A stretch of 64,000 bases of DNA from Amaurobius ferox. Lineage: Eukaryota > Arthropoda > Arachnida > Araneae > Amaurobiidae. A program made the translations under genes and the position numbers. A model generated the notes under the pieces. It did no database searches. It was not told the origin of the DNA and saw only the letters and a program-made list of their open reading frames with translations. Positions 32,405 to 45,264 of the stretch are shown piece after piece (positions within the stretch are counted from its first letter, which is position 1; each line of letters starts with the position of its first letter). The stretch spans positions 115,700,565-115,764,564 of the forward strand of contig OX578142.1 in assembly GCA_951213105.1 (NCBI GenBank), given 5' to 3'.

Positions 32405-33207
32405 TTTCACTATTTTTTAATTCACTATTCTGGGGGGCTCTGCTCCCCTGCTCGCTCCGCTCGCGCAACCCCCTTCGGGAGGCTTTGCCTCCAACTCGCT
32501 GAGCTCGCAGAGCTCGCTTCATATCTATCTTTCCTAAGAATTCTACTTTCAAAAATCTCTTTTCTATCCCTGCCTATTTTCCGCAGTAGGGAAAAATAGG
32601 GATTTTTCTTAGCCCAGAGAATCCAAAAACTGAATTCCTTCATCAGGAGCTCACTTCGCGAGCTATTTCATGCCAAACTAAAGTTTAAATCGATAAACTG
32701 TTTATTTCACCATATTTCCCTATTATTTTTCTATAAATGTAACAAATTTCATATTTTTGTATGCAATAGTTTTTATAGTACGAGACAGAGAAATCGCTAG
32801 ACGTGCCGATACGTAAAAAAAGCTCACTTCAGAAGTGCATAAAAAGTAAAATATCTCAAAAACTACATCGAAATTGAAAAAGAATTCCGTCATGCGAAAA
32901 TTCACCCATGTAGGTACCTGCCTGCAAATATTTGTGGTCTTGTTATTGTTAGTCTATCCAGAACGCGAGCTCGCAGTTCAAATATTTTGTCTTTCACTTT
33001 GACATTAAATATTTCTTAAACTACAATATATATCAAAAACTATTTTATTGCAGCGTATTCCCCAAAGCTTTTTCTACAAGTGTACCAAATTTCATATTTT
33101 TATATGCAATAATTTTAGAATAGCGAAGCAAAGATTCTCAAGAAACGAGAAATTTGGCGAACAGCGGCGGCGACGACGTCAGCTACTCCTTTATAATATA
33201 GAGAGAT
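32405..33207 (-). repeat. dispersed repeat with a GC-rich palindromic cluster
   Basis: About 32428-32519 is a dense set of short palindromes (GGGGGCTCTGCTCCCC, GCTCGCTCCGCTCGC, GGAGGCTTTGCCTCC, GAGCTCGCAGAGCTCGC) in otherwise AT-rich DNA. The rest shares GTGTACCAAATTTCATATTT, GTGGTCTTGTTATTGTTAGT and a TATAATATAGAGAG end with 24720-25060. Strand is set by the poorly supported assumption that the GC cluster is subterminal. No protein is encoded; the 72-residue frame over the cluster is a by-product of the palindromes. Confidence 0.5.
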
Positions 33208-35496
33208 AGATTTTAAACCAGTCAAATCACGGGATGTATAGAAATAGGTTGTCTCTCGAGTACCCAAACTGAAGCGAACAAGAGTACTTAGCTACATGTT
33301 TAATAACTGAAACGTTTATTTCATGAAAGTGGTAAAAACTCAAAATATTAAATCCAAAATATTACATATTAAGTAAAAATATGGGCAAAGTAGCTTATAC
33401 AACTATAGATCAAACAAAATGAAAATTTTGTTTGGTATACGATTTTTTTTAAATTACATTTTATTTTTCATATACTTAACATTTTCTGACCTTTGACCTC
33501 AGATATCTTGGCACATAGATCGGTATTTTAAAACTCGAGCTTCATCATGACCTAAACCATGATTAATTCAAGCTATGTAGAAATGTTATTTTAGTCGGTT
33601 GAGTTTTACTATGTCAACGAAACTTTCGCACACAATCAGACTTGAGTCTCTGTTAAGGAAGCCACGCTCAAAACTCTCTCCACTTTAGTTAAAATTATCC
33701 CCTTTCCAAAATGTGCTCCTATCAGCCGATACGCTCCACTGGCTTTCATAAAATCCCTGGACACACGCGAATCACGCAACCTCCTTCCTGATCAATATTA
33801 TAAATAACTTTAAAAACCCTCCCCTCCTTAAACAGAACATACATTTTATACGACGCCTCCGAACATAAGTGTGTTTCTGTCGTAACTGCTACACGACCAC
33901 CAAAATATTTATTAATTCTTATGCGACTCCTTAAAAAACCATATTTACTATACGAAAGCAATTACGATATGCAATTTATATACCGTTATCGAACATTAAT
34001 ATACCGGTATGGAACAGGAGAGTGCGATTATTCCAGCACCAAGCCGAAAAGGTACGTCTCTTAAATTACACATAATTCTTTCGAAAATTTATGTGCCCGT
34101 ATTGAAAAGTTATGCATATAAATCGAACTATAGTTTGGAATAATGTTTTCCTCAAAATTTTAAAATTTTGGTGATAATATACAGGGTGGGATTACTTTAA
34201 AACACTTTGGTTAACTAGTCAAGCTTCGTGAAATATAAAAGACTGCCTAAAGTCTAAATTTGTTTTATTCATGCAAATGTTACAACGTATTTCTACCTTT
34301 CAATCTAAAATATTTAGATCCACTTTCATAAGGACACTAAATAATTTTCATCAACAATTATTTAAAATATAATTTTTACGTACTGCATATGTTGTCTAAT
34401 CTGAGCGCTGCAAGCATCTACTGACAAAAAGATTTGCAGCTATGTGCATATCCATCTAACTGGATTGGAACAAATTCTGTCTAATCCAATCTCTGAAAAC
34501 ATCGACAGACAATTTCTTTTCATTAAATTCTTTGAGACCATAGAGCTTTCATATATTTTACACTGTAGACCTACCATTCTTAGTTGAATAACAGTGAATT
34601 CTTAGTTGAGAAGCATTGCCTAAATTAAAAATTACCGTGTCACACCTAAAATTTATATACCCATTTAATATATATATGCCCTCACAAAGACACATTCCCC
34701 TTTATGAAGCTAGTGTGATAAATTGTGTTTTGGCAGAAATCTCGAAAACTGTTTCTGTTATAATAACTTCTCATGCAACCCTTAAGCAACAAACCATTCG
34801 AAAAAGAAAGCAACAAGAACCGGTAACATACATTGGCGAATCTTAAATTCCGCATGGAAAAGCTTTAATATATATCAAAATAGGTGCACAAAGTCGTGAC
34901 ATAAAGATCGCGTCACATCGGAATAACCATCAGTAGAACTGACTGAATTCGCCGCTTGAAATATGGCGATTTTGACTGATCCAGCAGAGAGCATTGTGGC
35001 GAATTGACGTGTTTTTGCACAACTTTGGCGAGAAAGACCATAATGAAGAATAATGACTTTTGGCTCAGTGGGGTGCGCCTAAGTGGACAGTTATAGATAT
35101 GCGAAGAAAGTGAAATTGAAAATAAAGTACAATAAAGAATGTCGGATATATATCGAGAAGCCGTACTTTTTGTTTTCTTGTCTTCACCGTCGAGGAAAAC
35201 GTGGAATATTTTCTCTGTATACTAAGAAAAAAATTAGCTTAACAAGTCTTACAACTGCATATTTTATCTGTCTAGCAATCTATTTTCACGAAATACTATT
35301 TTCTTTTTTAATCTCTTCTTTTAATTTTAGATTCATGAATTTAAAAAGTTAGGGAAAGTGCCCATTCTAAGAAAATATTAGTTTGAAAATACTAATCAAT
35401 TTAAAAAACTGAAATAATTAACCAATATTTTAATTATACATATTTATGTTTTTATATGAATACAGTTCTTTATTGGTTATGTGTCTTATAATATTA
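33208..35496. other. no recognised gene
   Basis: AT-rich sequence. ATATACAGGGTGGGATTACT near 34177 looks like the left end of another CAGGGTG-type element, but no inverted partner is found. Short frames (71-89 residues) resemble nothing I know. Confidence 0.35.
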
Positions 35497-36243
35497 CTTC
35501 TTATCTTGCCATACTATTGTTTTATCGAAAACATTTTCCTTGAAAGATCTATTTACCAGGATCTGCTATAGACAGAGCTCATATGATGAAGAATTTGGAT
35601 TCCGCATCAAATTCTGAAGGAGAATGGGATGTTCACTAAAAATCTCCACTTCTGGTTCTTCTTTCATTTTCGGTTCAGAAATTTTAATTGAAATCTCTGA
35701 TTCTCAAAATTGACTATAGATAGAACTTAAATGACAAATGATATGGATTCCTGATCAAATTCTGGAGGGGATGAGGGAGGGAGTTCACTAAGAATTTTCA
35801 TTGCCTGTTTCTTTTTAACTTTCGGTTCAAAAAATGTCCTTTAAACATCTATTTCTCAGGATTGGGTTTACATAATGACTATTATGGACTCAGCATCATT
35901 TTCTGAAGGAAAATAAGGGGTAAACTAAAAATTTTCACATCCGGTTTTCTTTCACGTCCGGTTCAAAAAATGTCCTTGAAACATATATTTCTCAGGATTG
36001 ACCACAGAAAGAGTTTAAATGATGGGTGATATAGATTCAGCGTCTAATTCCAGAAGGGGTTGTGGGAGGTCACTAAGTATTTTAATTTTGAGTTCTGAAG
36101 ACATCATTTCCGGTTTTTCCAAAAAATCGTATGACTGTATGAAGTAAGCATAAAAAACAAAATAAAATTGTTTAATAGTTCTATCAAAAATGCAGTATAT
36201 ACACCATTTGCCACCATATGAAAACTCCTTCATAAATGTCTTG
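35497..36243 (-). repeat. ~150 bp-unit dispersed family, inverted copy (~4 units)
   Basis: Read on the minus strand, a leader (ATTTATGAAGGAGTTTTCAT, ATGGTGGCAAATGGTGTATA, CATACGATTTTTTGG) is followed by about four units of ~150 bp. Each unit carries a CCGGAAATG-type start, a CAGAA-TTTGAT-type segment, GAATCCATATCA-like sequence and GAAATAGATGTTTCAAGGA. It ends at AAACAATAGTATGGCAAGAT. Leader, unit and 3' boundary all match 62765-63575 on the plus strand. No coding sequence is recognised. Confidence 0.75.
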
Positions 36244-36397
36244 TTATAACCATGTTTTTACCATTTTTTTTTCAATTTCCGAAAAGAAATGTTCGGAAAA
36301 TTGCAGGTATTCTCAGTGCTTGTGAGGGATGGAGAAATAAATAACATGGAAGTAAGTGAAAATAGCAGCATAAAGAAATCCGAAGTATTTGCTCACT

Positions 36398-36643
36398 GTT
36401 GGTAACTGTTTGGACGGCCGGGAAGAGCCACCCAATTTAGACCAGAATCCAGTGGGGGAGGCATCCACAGGGACCGTACCCTCCTTCCCCTACCACCAAC
36501 CTCTCGGAAGGACTTACGGACCCACATGTTTAACGTGATCGTACTCCGCGTGAACACGGCGGCAGTTTTGGCAGCGGAGGGAATCGAACCCGGGTCTAAC
36601 GAGTGCAATTCCCGCGCGCTGACCACTGGGCTACCGCGCCCTA
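36398..36643 (-). mobile_element. tRNA-derived SINE, longest copy of its family
   Basis: On the minus strand it starts GGGCGCGGTAGCCCAGTGGT (A box TAGCCCAGTGG) and has B box GGTTCGATTCC about 40 bases on. A body with CGGCAGTTTTGGCAGC (plus) and GGTCCGTAAGTCCTTCCGAG (minus) follows. The 3' part contains CTGGTCTAAATTGGGTGGCT and CCGGCCGTCCAAACAGTTAC, shared with the truncated copies at 18872-18976 and 18422-18477. No clear target duplication was found here. The overlapping frames of 117 and 60 residues are SINE translations. Confidence 0.8.
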
Positions 36644-37658
36644 GATTAGGATCCTTTGTGAAGATTATATACAGATATATTTGTTTATTTCGATTCCTCG
36701 TAAAATAAATGATGCATAAAATACTATCATAACTATAAATATGCAAAATCAGAATTTAAGAACTGAACTGTGATACAAAAGTTAATTAGCACTTATGTAA
36801 AATTATGAAAAAAAAAATTATTAAAGAAAATGGCAACTAAAGAACCATGTTTGAAAAACAATGACAAATATTTCTGATATTTTTATATTGGTGCTTCAGA
36901 ATAGTCTGTTTTTTACTATCTGCACATCAAAAAAAATTTTTTTTTTGCAATATTTTATTGTATTCTTTTGCACTTGTATCCCTCTAACTAAGTTAATAAT
37001 TTTGCTTTGAAGCTAATAGGCTCATGATAAATTTGGTGGCTACTGTAATAGTATATTTCTATCCCGATAATCTGGAATTGTTGGCTCATGAACCAAGTAA
37101 TAATGCTAGTTTTCTGAATTTAAATCTTAGAATTAACCGTTACAATAGCATAATTACTAATACATATGATAAGAAAGATAATTTTAATATTAATAAATTA
37201 TTACCATTTGCTTCCTATAATTCAATTATTTATTCTAATTAATCAAATATTTGGAATTTATAGATTATCTAACAAAAATATCATAATATGCATATTAATA
37301 ACCTTATAAATACCAGTAAGTTATATTATTACTTATTATATTTGGTGAATAATATTTTGAAAATGTTTAAATTAGCTAAGCATTATTAATTGCATCATTT
37401 ATATCAGCATTATCATTCTCTAATATTATATTAACTTCCTTATATCACAAGTACATTAGTATTCACTACCTGTAACTTTTAGTACTGCCAGGAGACGTTG
37501 CATCGTATATGTGATTTGCCAGACTAAATTGAAAATTCAAAATTTACTTGCGAGTTTAAAATAACAATTCAAAATTTATTACTAATATTATATCAACACA
37601 CTTATTATGAAATAGAGAGGGATATTTCTTAAGTATTTGGTCATATTGCAAATAATTA

Positions 37659-37701
<43 letters not shown>

Positions 37702-37981
37702 TATGAATAATAGGCTTAATTAAATTTTCCATTTTCTGAAAAAAAAATATTTTATATTCTCTTTGTTATTATCTATGGTAATGGATTATTTTTTAGTTCT
37801 TTGGGGATACAAAATATACTTTTTGTTCAATGTAACAAAGTTATTTAATGAAAAGAAGTCAAAAGAATTGTATGCATCTTCTGATGATTTTACAATTACT
37901 TTGCCTTCTATTCATTGCTATACATTGGAGAATTTACTCTAATATTCTTTTAGTTAGTTTTATTTCTAATGGATTATTTAA
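36644..37981. other. very AT-rich stretch; (AT)n microsatellite
   Basis: No gene is recognised. A pure (AT)n tract of about 34 bases lies at 37663-37696. A 72-residue frame at 37024-37242 is low complexity and AT-driven. Confidence 0.45.
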
Positions 37982-39174
37982 GGAGACTCGGTACCCTTTG
38001 AACATTTTGTTTTGTTTAAGCATTTAATAATACTATTTTTGCATATTATTAAATGATTTTATTTATGAAAATTATTTCACTAAGAAAAAAGACAATTCTA
38101 CTGATACAATTTGAAAAATTTTAATTTTTTTTTAAATTTAAATAATTTTTAAAGCCTATATTCTCCTACAATTTCTACCATTTTGCAACAATTTTTTTAT
38201 AATGTTCTTTGAAGTGTCCTCTATAACTTTAAGGATCGGATTTCTAAAATATTAATTCGTTTGGAAAAAAAAATAAAATGTGGATACCTATGTAAAAATT
38301 CAACAAAAATTGTGTTTTTTGTACGTATCTATTTTTTAAAAAAACCTTTTGATTTTATTGCAAATCCGATCCTTAGTTTCATAAAATGCACTATAATGAA
38401 TATTCAGAAAAAAAAATCAAGTCAATTGAGAAATATATATTTAAGTTTTAGCATTTTGGACATATTGATATACTGAAAAAACACGAACTGAAAAAAAGCA
38501 CTTTAAAGATTTTAACCTTGAAAAAATATTTCAAATCCACTTTAAATTACTTTAAATGTTATTTTAAATTATTTATTATACACTTACCTTTAAAACTGTA
38601 GCTGTTTCATTGAATTTAACTATATTTATTTTATATAAGTGACCATTAGCCGAAACTTTAGTTGTCACACATTGAAAAAAATCGAGAAAAAATATAAATA
38701 AAAATTGATTTTACCAAATTCATTATTATTTTCACTCCATGAAATACATTTGACTCATTTCATTAGGAAATAGCTTAGCTATAAAAATGATGATGTCTAT
38801 ATTATAAAAGAAATACAATATTTTAAAATATATTCATATCATGGAAACACACAATATTGCGTAACTTTATGCATATTATTTCTGCGGTTAAAGTTACGAT
38901 TAAGCACTTTCATCTTCTTCCTGGTAGAAATATTTTCTAAAACAGGGAATATTCAGTTGCAGATGCAATGTAAACAGGGCGTAAACGGAGAAGTAGGAGT
39001 GGTATTTAAAGGGACACAGTTGAAGCCAAAAGCCTTTTTAATATATTTATAGTTCTCGGATCTTCAGAAAACTTTGTCAGGATATACTAGGGATATCAAG
39101 GTAGAATTTTAAGCAAAAAATTTGAAAATCGGTATTTTCGCCATTTTTCGCCAAATGAAGGATACTGAGTCCCC
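37982..39174. mobile_element. TTAA-flanked TIR element (piggyBac-like target site)
   Basis: Left end GGAGACTCGGTACCCTT and inverted right end GGGGACTCAGTATCCTT share about 16 terminal bases with few mismatches. Each is bordered by TTAA (37978-37981 and 39175-39178), the target site duplicated by piggyBac-type transposases. The ~1.2 kb interior is AT-rich without a recognisable transposase. It includes a second, internal inverted repeat (TAAGGATCGGATTT at 38230-38243 and 38362-38375). Confidence 0.6.
38230..38375. repeat. internal 14 bp inverted repeat
   Basis: TAAGGATCGGATTT at 38230-38243 has its exact reverse complement at 38362-38375, enclosing about 118 AT-rich bases. It lies inside the TTAA-flanked element and may be a smaller insertion. 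Confidence 0.5.
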
Positions 39175-39178
39175 TTAA

Positions 39179-40842
39179 TCCATATCTTGCCAGCTTGCAT
39201 TCCATTGATTTCTTAACATAGTATTCTTTAAGAGTTTCTTAATTAGTCTTGGATGATTTACGGTATGTCTTTATTAAATAAATATATATATAATTAAAAG
39301 TTAGTTAATTTGTCTGTTCCGTATTCAAATCCACAGTTTTTAATGGGGGTTTTATGGTTAGAGATTCTAGGACCAAGGCTTGACGAAATATTAATTAAAA
39401 CGCAAAATTAAAACTTGGAAATGATATTGTGGCAAAAGATTTTTTTTCCGAAAATCTAAATTGAAGCAAATTTTACCATGTAACTTAGCAAAGGAATTAC
39501 ATTAAATGTTTTTATACGACAGACACTTTTCATTCTATTTATCAGATTTAAATAAAAAAGAAATTTCTATAAAAATATATTTTATGAATGAACAGTATTA
39601 TATTTTTAGTTGGGTTATATCAGTTACGACCTTGGAATACAAGATTAATCGAATTATTGATATTTTTAATTTCATAAGTCATCTGCTATACTTTGGCAGC
39701 AATTTTTCAAATTCATATATTTTCTAATGCGTTTAACTGATTATTTTAATGGGATAAATATGGTATGGATACATCTTTTGTTACCCTTTTAACGACTTCA
39801 TTTAAGCGTATGTCGAACATACTTCATATTTTTTCGTAAATTTGCTTGCAAACTGGACCAGGATGCTTCATTCTTCTCATGTTTCTGTGCAGATAATTAA
39901 GTATAGCGAGGATAGAGATTCTTATACTTTTACGGGAATTCAATTAAATATTTCAAATTTTTTTTCAATAAAAGTATGAGTTATAATACTACTAAAAATT
40001 GCGCGTACTTTAAATCACGAGCAACGTCGAGTATATCTGCTAATGCAAAAATGTTCTGATAAAAAATGTATGAGATATTAGCAATTTTTCCTATAATTGC
40101 GATTACGTCTTCAAAATACCTTGCAGGTATTTATTTACGCGAGCCTCTAGAAAAAAATATAATATAAAAACAAAACGCGGCCAAGGGCGCAAGAGGCGTT
40201 TGTTATCTTTCAAAATAACAATTAAGAATGTACGGCATACTGTATGAAACAAGCGTGTAATATACACGATCTACACACAATAAGGTCGGGAAGTTCAACG
40301 CTAGAGAAGAAACTATTTGAAAGTGTGAAGGAAGAAAGTCTTCCATAAGCGTGAAGATGAATTTTAATGATGTATCTTGAACTTTACCGGGAACTTTCTT
40401 AGGGGTTAAAAATGTTTCGAAACAAACGTTTTTTCTTAAGGTGATACTTTCTAGAGGCGTTTCTAAAGAGCTTTATCGTGAAAGGTATTTTTTATGAGTG
40501 AAATAAGCTTGTGTGTATTAATAAACGATTGGAGCAGCTGGGGAAATGCTTGTTAGAAGCATGCTTTGACATACGAGTATCAATTTCCACAAGGTGACGG
40601 AATTAATTTAGCTTTGTTTCTTTTACAAATTTATATTTTAATAGACGTTGAATGTTTTGAGAAATAATATTTTGCATCCCTACTTCAGAAGAGGTGCATC
40701 CAATAATTTATCAATTTCAAGAGGAACGAAATAAAATAATCGCGTAGAATTAAATAAACACTTGTAAAGTAATTTTTAGACGCCTACATTTTTCTTGTGG
40801 CGTTATAATGCCGGTCTGACGTTATTTAGAGCTCCCACATAT

Positions 40843-40873
<31 letters not shown>

Positions 40874-41298
40874 TTATAATAACTATATTGTATTGACATT
40901 ACAATGTTAGAGAAAATGTACTCTCTTTCTAAAGTAAGTGTACTAATTTACTAGAATATGTGCTAAATTACCAGACATCGCATATTATCCTTTTTATCTT
41001 GGTAAATTACAATAAAAATCTAAGGATTTCAGATCTAAAAAAAGTGAAGCAGTAGGTTCCAACAGAATTTAGCGATTTCTTCAGTGAAATTCTCCATTCA
41101 CCTACAACTACAGACGTGGAACCTCCAGAAGATGATTTTTGATGATTTATTGGTCCAATTTTCAATATTTGACGTGGTTCGTTATTATTTTTTTGCATTC
41201 TCAATAGTTATAACTTGTATTAACCTTTTCTTTGGGGAGCTAATAGAAATGATTTTATCGTTCTACTTTTATATGAAAATGCCTTAAATTTTTCTCTC
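39179..41298. other. no recognised gene; (TA)n(TG)n microsatellite
   Basis: AT-rich sequence with an alternating TA then TG tract at 40842-40874. Frames of up to 73 residues are not recognisable. Confidence 0.4.
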
Positions 41299-41511
41299 AA
41301 TTTCGAAAAGGGCACATCTCGAAAAAGTTCAATGAATATTTTCCTGATCCCAATAATTTTTCAAAATGATTATTCCATTATTTTTAGATTCCTATTTAAC
41401 CCTTACTACCATCTGTAAGTTATAGTTTTCCTACCATCATCACTATGTGAAGAAATTTAATTTTTATTTCCTCTAAAAGTTCAATTTTTGTGGAGTGCCC
41501 TTTTCGAAATT
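41299..41511. repeat. 17 bp inverted repeat enclosing ~180 bp
   Basis: AATTTCGAAAAGGGCAC at 41299-41315 has its exact reverse complement at 41495-41511. Weaker matching continues inward (GTTCAAT / ATTGAAC). It is probably a relic of a miniature TIR element. No target duplication is evident. Confidence 0.5.
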
Positions 41512-42779
41512 TCCTATTCAATTTTAAAAATACATGTTTAAACTATTAAACCACATAACATTTTAAAAGACGAGAAGGTAGTAACATGTTACCTTATATA
41601 TATTACCTTACTCCTTTAAGTGTACATCAGACAAAATATAATGTGCACTTTTCATCATATCTAAACATACTCAGAGGGATGGAAAATGAAAAGAATAAAG
41701 CACTCAGCGTACAAACAACAATAAATACCTATTTAGGGAATAATTAAAAGGTGTTTAGATAAAATCATTTACTGAAAAGAAAATATATCCACCACATCCC
41801 TAACACCGGATAATCTCTCGTCAAATCTTGAAAAGTTGGATATTCCATCTTACCGGGCGGCCGCACAACAATGACTTACAAAAGAGCACTCTATCATCCC
41901 GGGTGATCGCTGCTCTCGGAAAAGCAAAAAAAAATAAGTTGATAACCGACAGAGTGCATATGTACACCACAGCTATTCTTACATGGTGAATTATCTGTTG
42001 TTTCATATTTTTGTATGAGTCGGAAATCTCTGAGTAGCCAGATGCGAAAACAAGATACGCGAAAAACATCATTTATCTTTTCACTACTAGAAAAATATAA
42101 TTTTCTCAGACATTTTCAGTTATAGAATAATAAAAGAATTACATCCTAAACGCTAGCGAACTTATTACGAATACATTTGAGTAGTTATTATATCTATAAA
42201 GTGAAAAGTTGAATTAGCAATCCTAATATGCAAGTTAATGACGTTAATTGAACAAATGTTTGAACATATATCTTTGTTGGTAGCGGGAAATATATAACTG
42301 TCACATTATTACAAAAATTGCTTCAAAAATTTTATACTACAAAATGAAATTATCCAATTTAACCATATTTATTGTTAAGCATTGCAAAGTTTTCCTAGTC
42401 AAATGTGACGGTTTGCTAAAGAAGGGTCCAGTAATGGGAAATTACAAATTTGAGTTTAAGACCTTGTTAAGTGCAGCTTTATAGGCTGATTCTGAAAAAC
42501 AAAACCACATGTCTTCACGATAATTACAACTCATATTACAAATTTTGTATTATTAATCAAGCAAGAACTTTTAAACAGAGAAGCCAGGTTGAAAATTTTG
42601 GCTTGATATCAGGGTTGACTGGTAGGTACCTCACTAAGGATTTATACCTGTTTACCCACCTAAGGATTTATTTCTGTTTAAATCCTTGGTTTAAACGATT
42701 GTTTATTTCTGTTTAAATCATTCTCGTTTTGTGTAAACTATGATTTTTCGTTTTATTTTTTAAACCTGCTTTCTTTTCC
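41512..42779. other. no recognised gene
   Basis: AT-rich sequence. About 42625-42730 has three imperfect repeats of TTTATTTCTGTTTAAATC-type sequence leading into the 21 bp minisatellite. No coding sequence is recognised. Confidence 0.4.
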
Positions 42780-42884
42780 AACCCTGGTTAATAGAATTTA
42801 AACCCTGGTTAATAGAATTCAAACCCTAGTCAATAGAATTCAAACCCTGGTTAATAGAATTCAAACCCCGATTGATAGTAATTT
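42780..42884 (+). repeat. 21 bp minisatellite, five units
   Basis: AACCCTGGTTAATAGAATTC-type units start at 42780, 42801, 42822, 42843 and 42864, an exact 21-base period with one to a few changes per unit. Confidence 0.9.
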
Positions 42885-43146
42885 CTCGGAATGGATAACA
42901 GGCTCAGCATAAAGAAAACATTTCCCATATTTAAAATGCATGTGCCTTCCTAAATCCACTCAAAAGGAAAAGTGTACAGTTTTCAGTATAATGGCTATAC
43001 GCCACGTAATCCCAGAAGTTGAATTATCGACAACTGGATCTTCATCTTGTAAACCAGAGTAAGTATTTCTTAACACTAGTTTTCCTGCTCAATATTGCAC
43101 ACTGAATTTCTACTCATATCGGACTTTTTGCCAGCTGCAACGCTCA

Positions 43147-43215
43147 ATGTTAGCCAAGAGGTTAATACCTTCACCTTCGGCTTCACGGATGTTAAGTTCA
43201 AATCCCGGATACGTG
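43147..43215 (+). repeat. tRNA-like remnant
   Basis: TTAGCCAAGAGGTTAATAC resembles a pol III A box and AGTTCAAATCCCGG, 42 bases on, a B box. The acceptor and T stems do not pair well, so this is a tRNA pseudogene or SINE head. No SINE body or target duplication was recognised. Confidence 0.4.
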
Positions 43216-43368
43216 TGTGTACCCATGAGTATGCATAAATGTTCTTGAAATACATTTTAAACTGTAAGTCTCGTTCTAGTAGCCCTCGTTTGATGCATAA
43301 ATGACTAATCTGAAAGCAAAAATATTTCGCTAGTTATCGCATAAAAAAATAAATTAAAAATATTAGAT

Positions 43369-43585
43369 TTATACATTTTTAATCAACTGTTTATACTGTT
43401 ACTAACGAAGTATTTTTACCTCCAGATTATTGTAGTAAAATTGTCAGTTTAAAGAATCAGATTTAGATGCTTTTAATCAACTGTTTATTCTGATACTAAC
43501 AAAGTATTTTTCTTGTCAACTTATTTTTTGTGAAGCATTAGTTTGAAGAATGAGTTTAAGAAACGTTTAATCAGCTGTTTATTAT
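43369..43585 (+). repeat. ~96 bp tandem repeat, ~2.2 copies
   Basis: TTTTAATCAACTGTTTAT-type starts occur near 43376, 43472 and 43566. The first two are followed by CTGTTACTAACGAAGTATTT or CTGATACTAACAAAGTATTT. Divergence between units is moderate. Confidence 0.6.
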
Positions 43586-45264
43586 ATGTATGTTTAATGC
43601 ATAAAGGAGTAGGATGCAGGTTTTGGGTATTTTCAGCAGTCGTAAAGCTATTTTGCCTCCTGGTGGAAATTTTGTAAACAAAAAATGTTTTCTCAGAAAT
43701 TACAGCCTTGTGTACAGAAAAGGAATCCGTGCAAGTTTGGTTGAGTTTTGTTTGCTTAATATCCCTAAAGAGGGAGCTGAGTAGGGGTACTTTAATTATC
43801 ATCACCCAGAATATTACAAGGCCTCGAAGGGTGATAACTTTTTTACTTACTAGAATAAATTACCTGACGTGGTCCGTGTCCTAAATAAGTGTCCGATACT
43901 TAAATAATGTAGATACAGATAGGACCACTCAATTTCCAAATTGCCTGTTTTGAACCAAAACCCTCCTCTCTTTCGTTTCAATCCAAATCGTTTAGTTTCA
44001 ACGCATGTGTAGTCGCAAGCAACTATTTGCCGAGCACAAACGTTCACCTCCCCCATAGCAACGACAGGAAAACCAGAGAAAGAACGGGATCAAAAATTTC
44101 AATTTTTATGTCTTTGATTGAAAATTAACAGAAAATTAAAAAAAAAGACTAATTCAAACAATTTTTTGTTAGAATGCGAAAATATGCACCCATATTTTGG
44201 CCAAACTGCAGAATTGTGCAAATATTCCTTTTTTTTTTATATACGACAAAATAAGGGGGGGGGGGGGGGGGAGAGGCATATTTCGATGTATTTAAAAATA
44301 AATAACTAATAATGGGAAAGAATTATCCTACGGATATGGTTCAAAGATCATTATACAGAACAGTGTTTTTCATTTTTTTTATCTAAGAACACTTTTGAAA
44401 TACAATTTGATGGCAAAATTTGTCCATCATAGTTCAAATTATGCTTTCAAATTTTACTCGTACTTTTACATTTTTAAAACATTTACATAAAACAATCACG
44501 TCTCTGTACTGCTGGAATGCTGTCACGAGACACCAAGGGTTCCGCGGAACACACTTTAGAAACCGCTGAGGAACATTCTTCGATCTTTTCGATGATGCCA
44601 AGATGAAACTAGATGATAATAGTTTCGGTCACTAAGAAACCGATTTGTGTGAAAATTCGCTCAAAACCGTGCTTCACTATAAAATAACTAAAAAAAAAAA
44701 CAAATTCGAATTTAACAAAAATCCTCCGAAACTCGGCGAGCAGCTAACGCGATACCGAATTTTGTGGTTGCCGAAGCTTAGATTTTCGGCTACAGAAGGG
44801 CACACACAGAGACAGACGAGGCAAACAAACATCCTCTTTTATTATTGAAAATGCAAACTACTAGGTTATTCAACACAGAAAAAAATTTAAAAATTAGTGT
44901 TTTAGCTGCATTTTATTTTCAAACCCAGAATATCAATATTAATACCACTATTTCTGAATATTTAAATAGTAATATTTTGCTAACAGGAAATAAATTTTTA
45001 AAAACTGCAAGCCTGATACCGTAACTTAATTTAGAAAAAAAATATTTATATCTATCAAATTAAATACGAAAGTACAAAGAGTAACAAAGAAAACATCTTA
45101 AAGAAAGACTATACTAATGGCTGTACCTTCTCTTGTTTCGTTAAAAACAATTTACCATTTCAAAACAACAAAACTAAAAGAAAATTATATACCTTACAAA
45201 CAAACACAGTTGTGTAAAATAAATCTATTGCATGGGTGATGTAAAAAATCTAAAACATGCACGA
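43586..45264. other. no recognised gene; 17-base G run
   Basis: A run of 17 G lies at 44255-44271. About 44545-44575 (AGGGTTCCGCGGAACACACT, GAAACCGCTGAGG) is a GC-richer fragment that could be a hAT terminus, without a partner. About 44640-44830 includes ACACACAGAGACAGACGAGG, resembling the tail of other dispersed repeats. No coding sequence is recognised. Confidence 0.35.
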
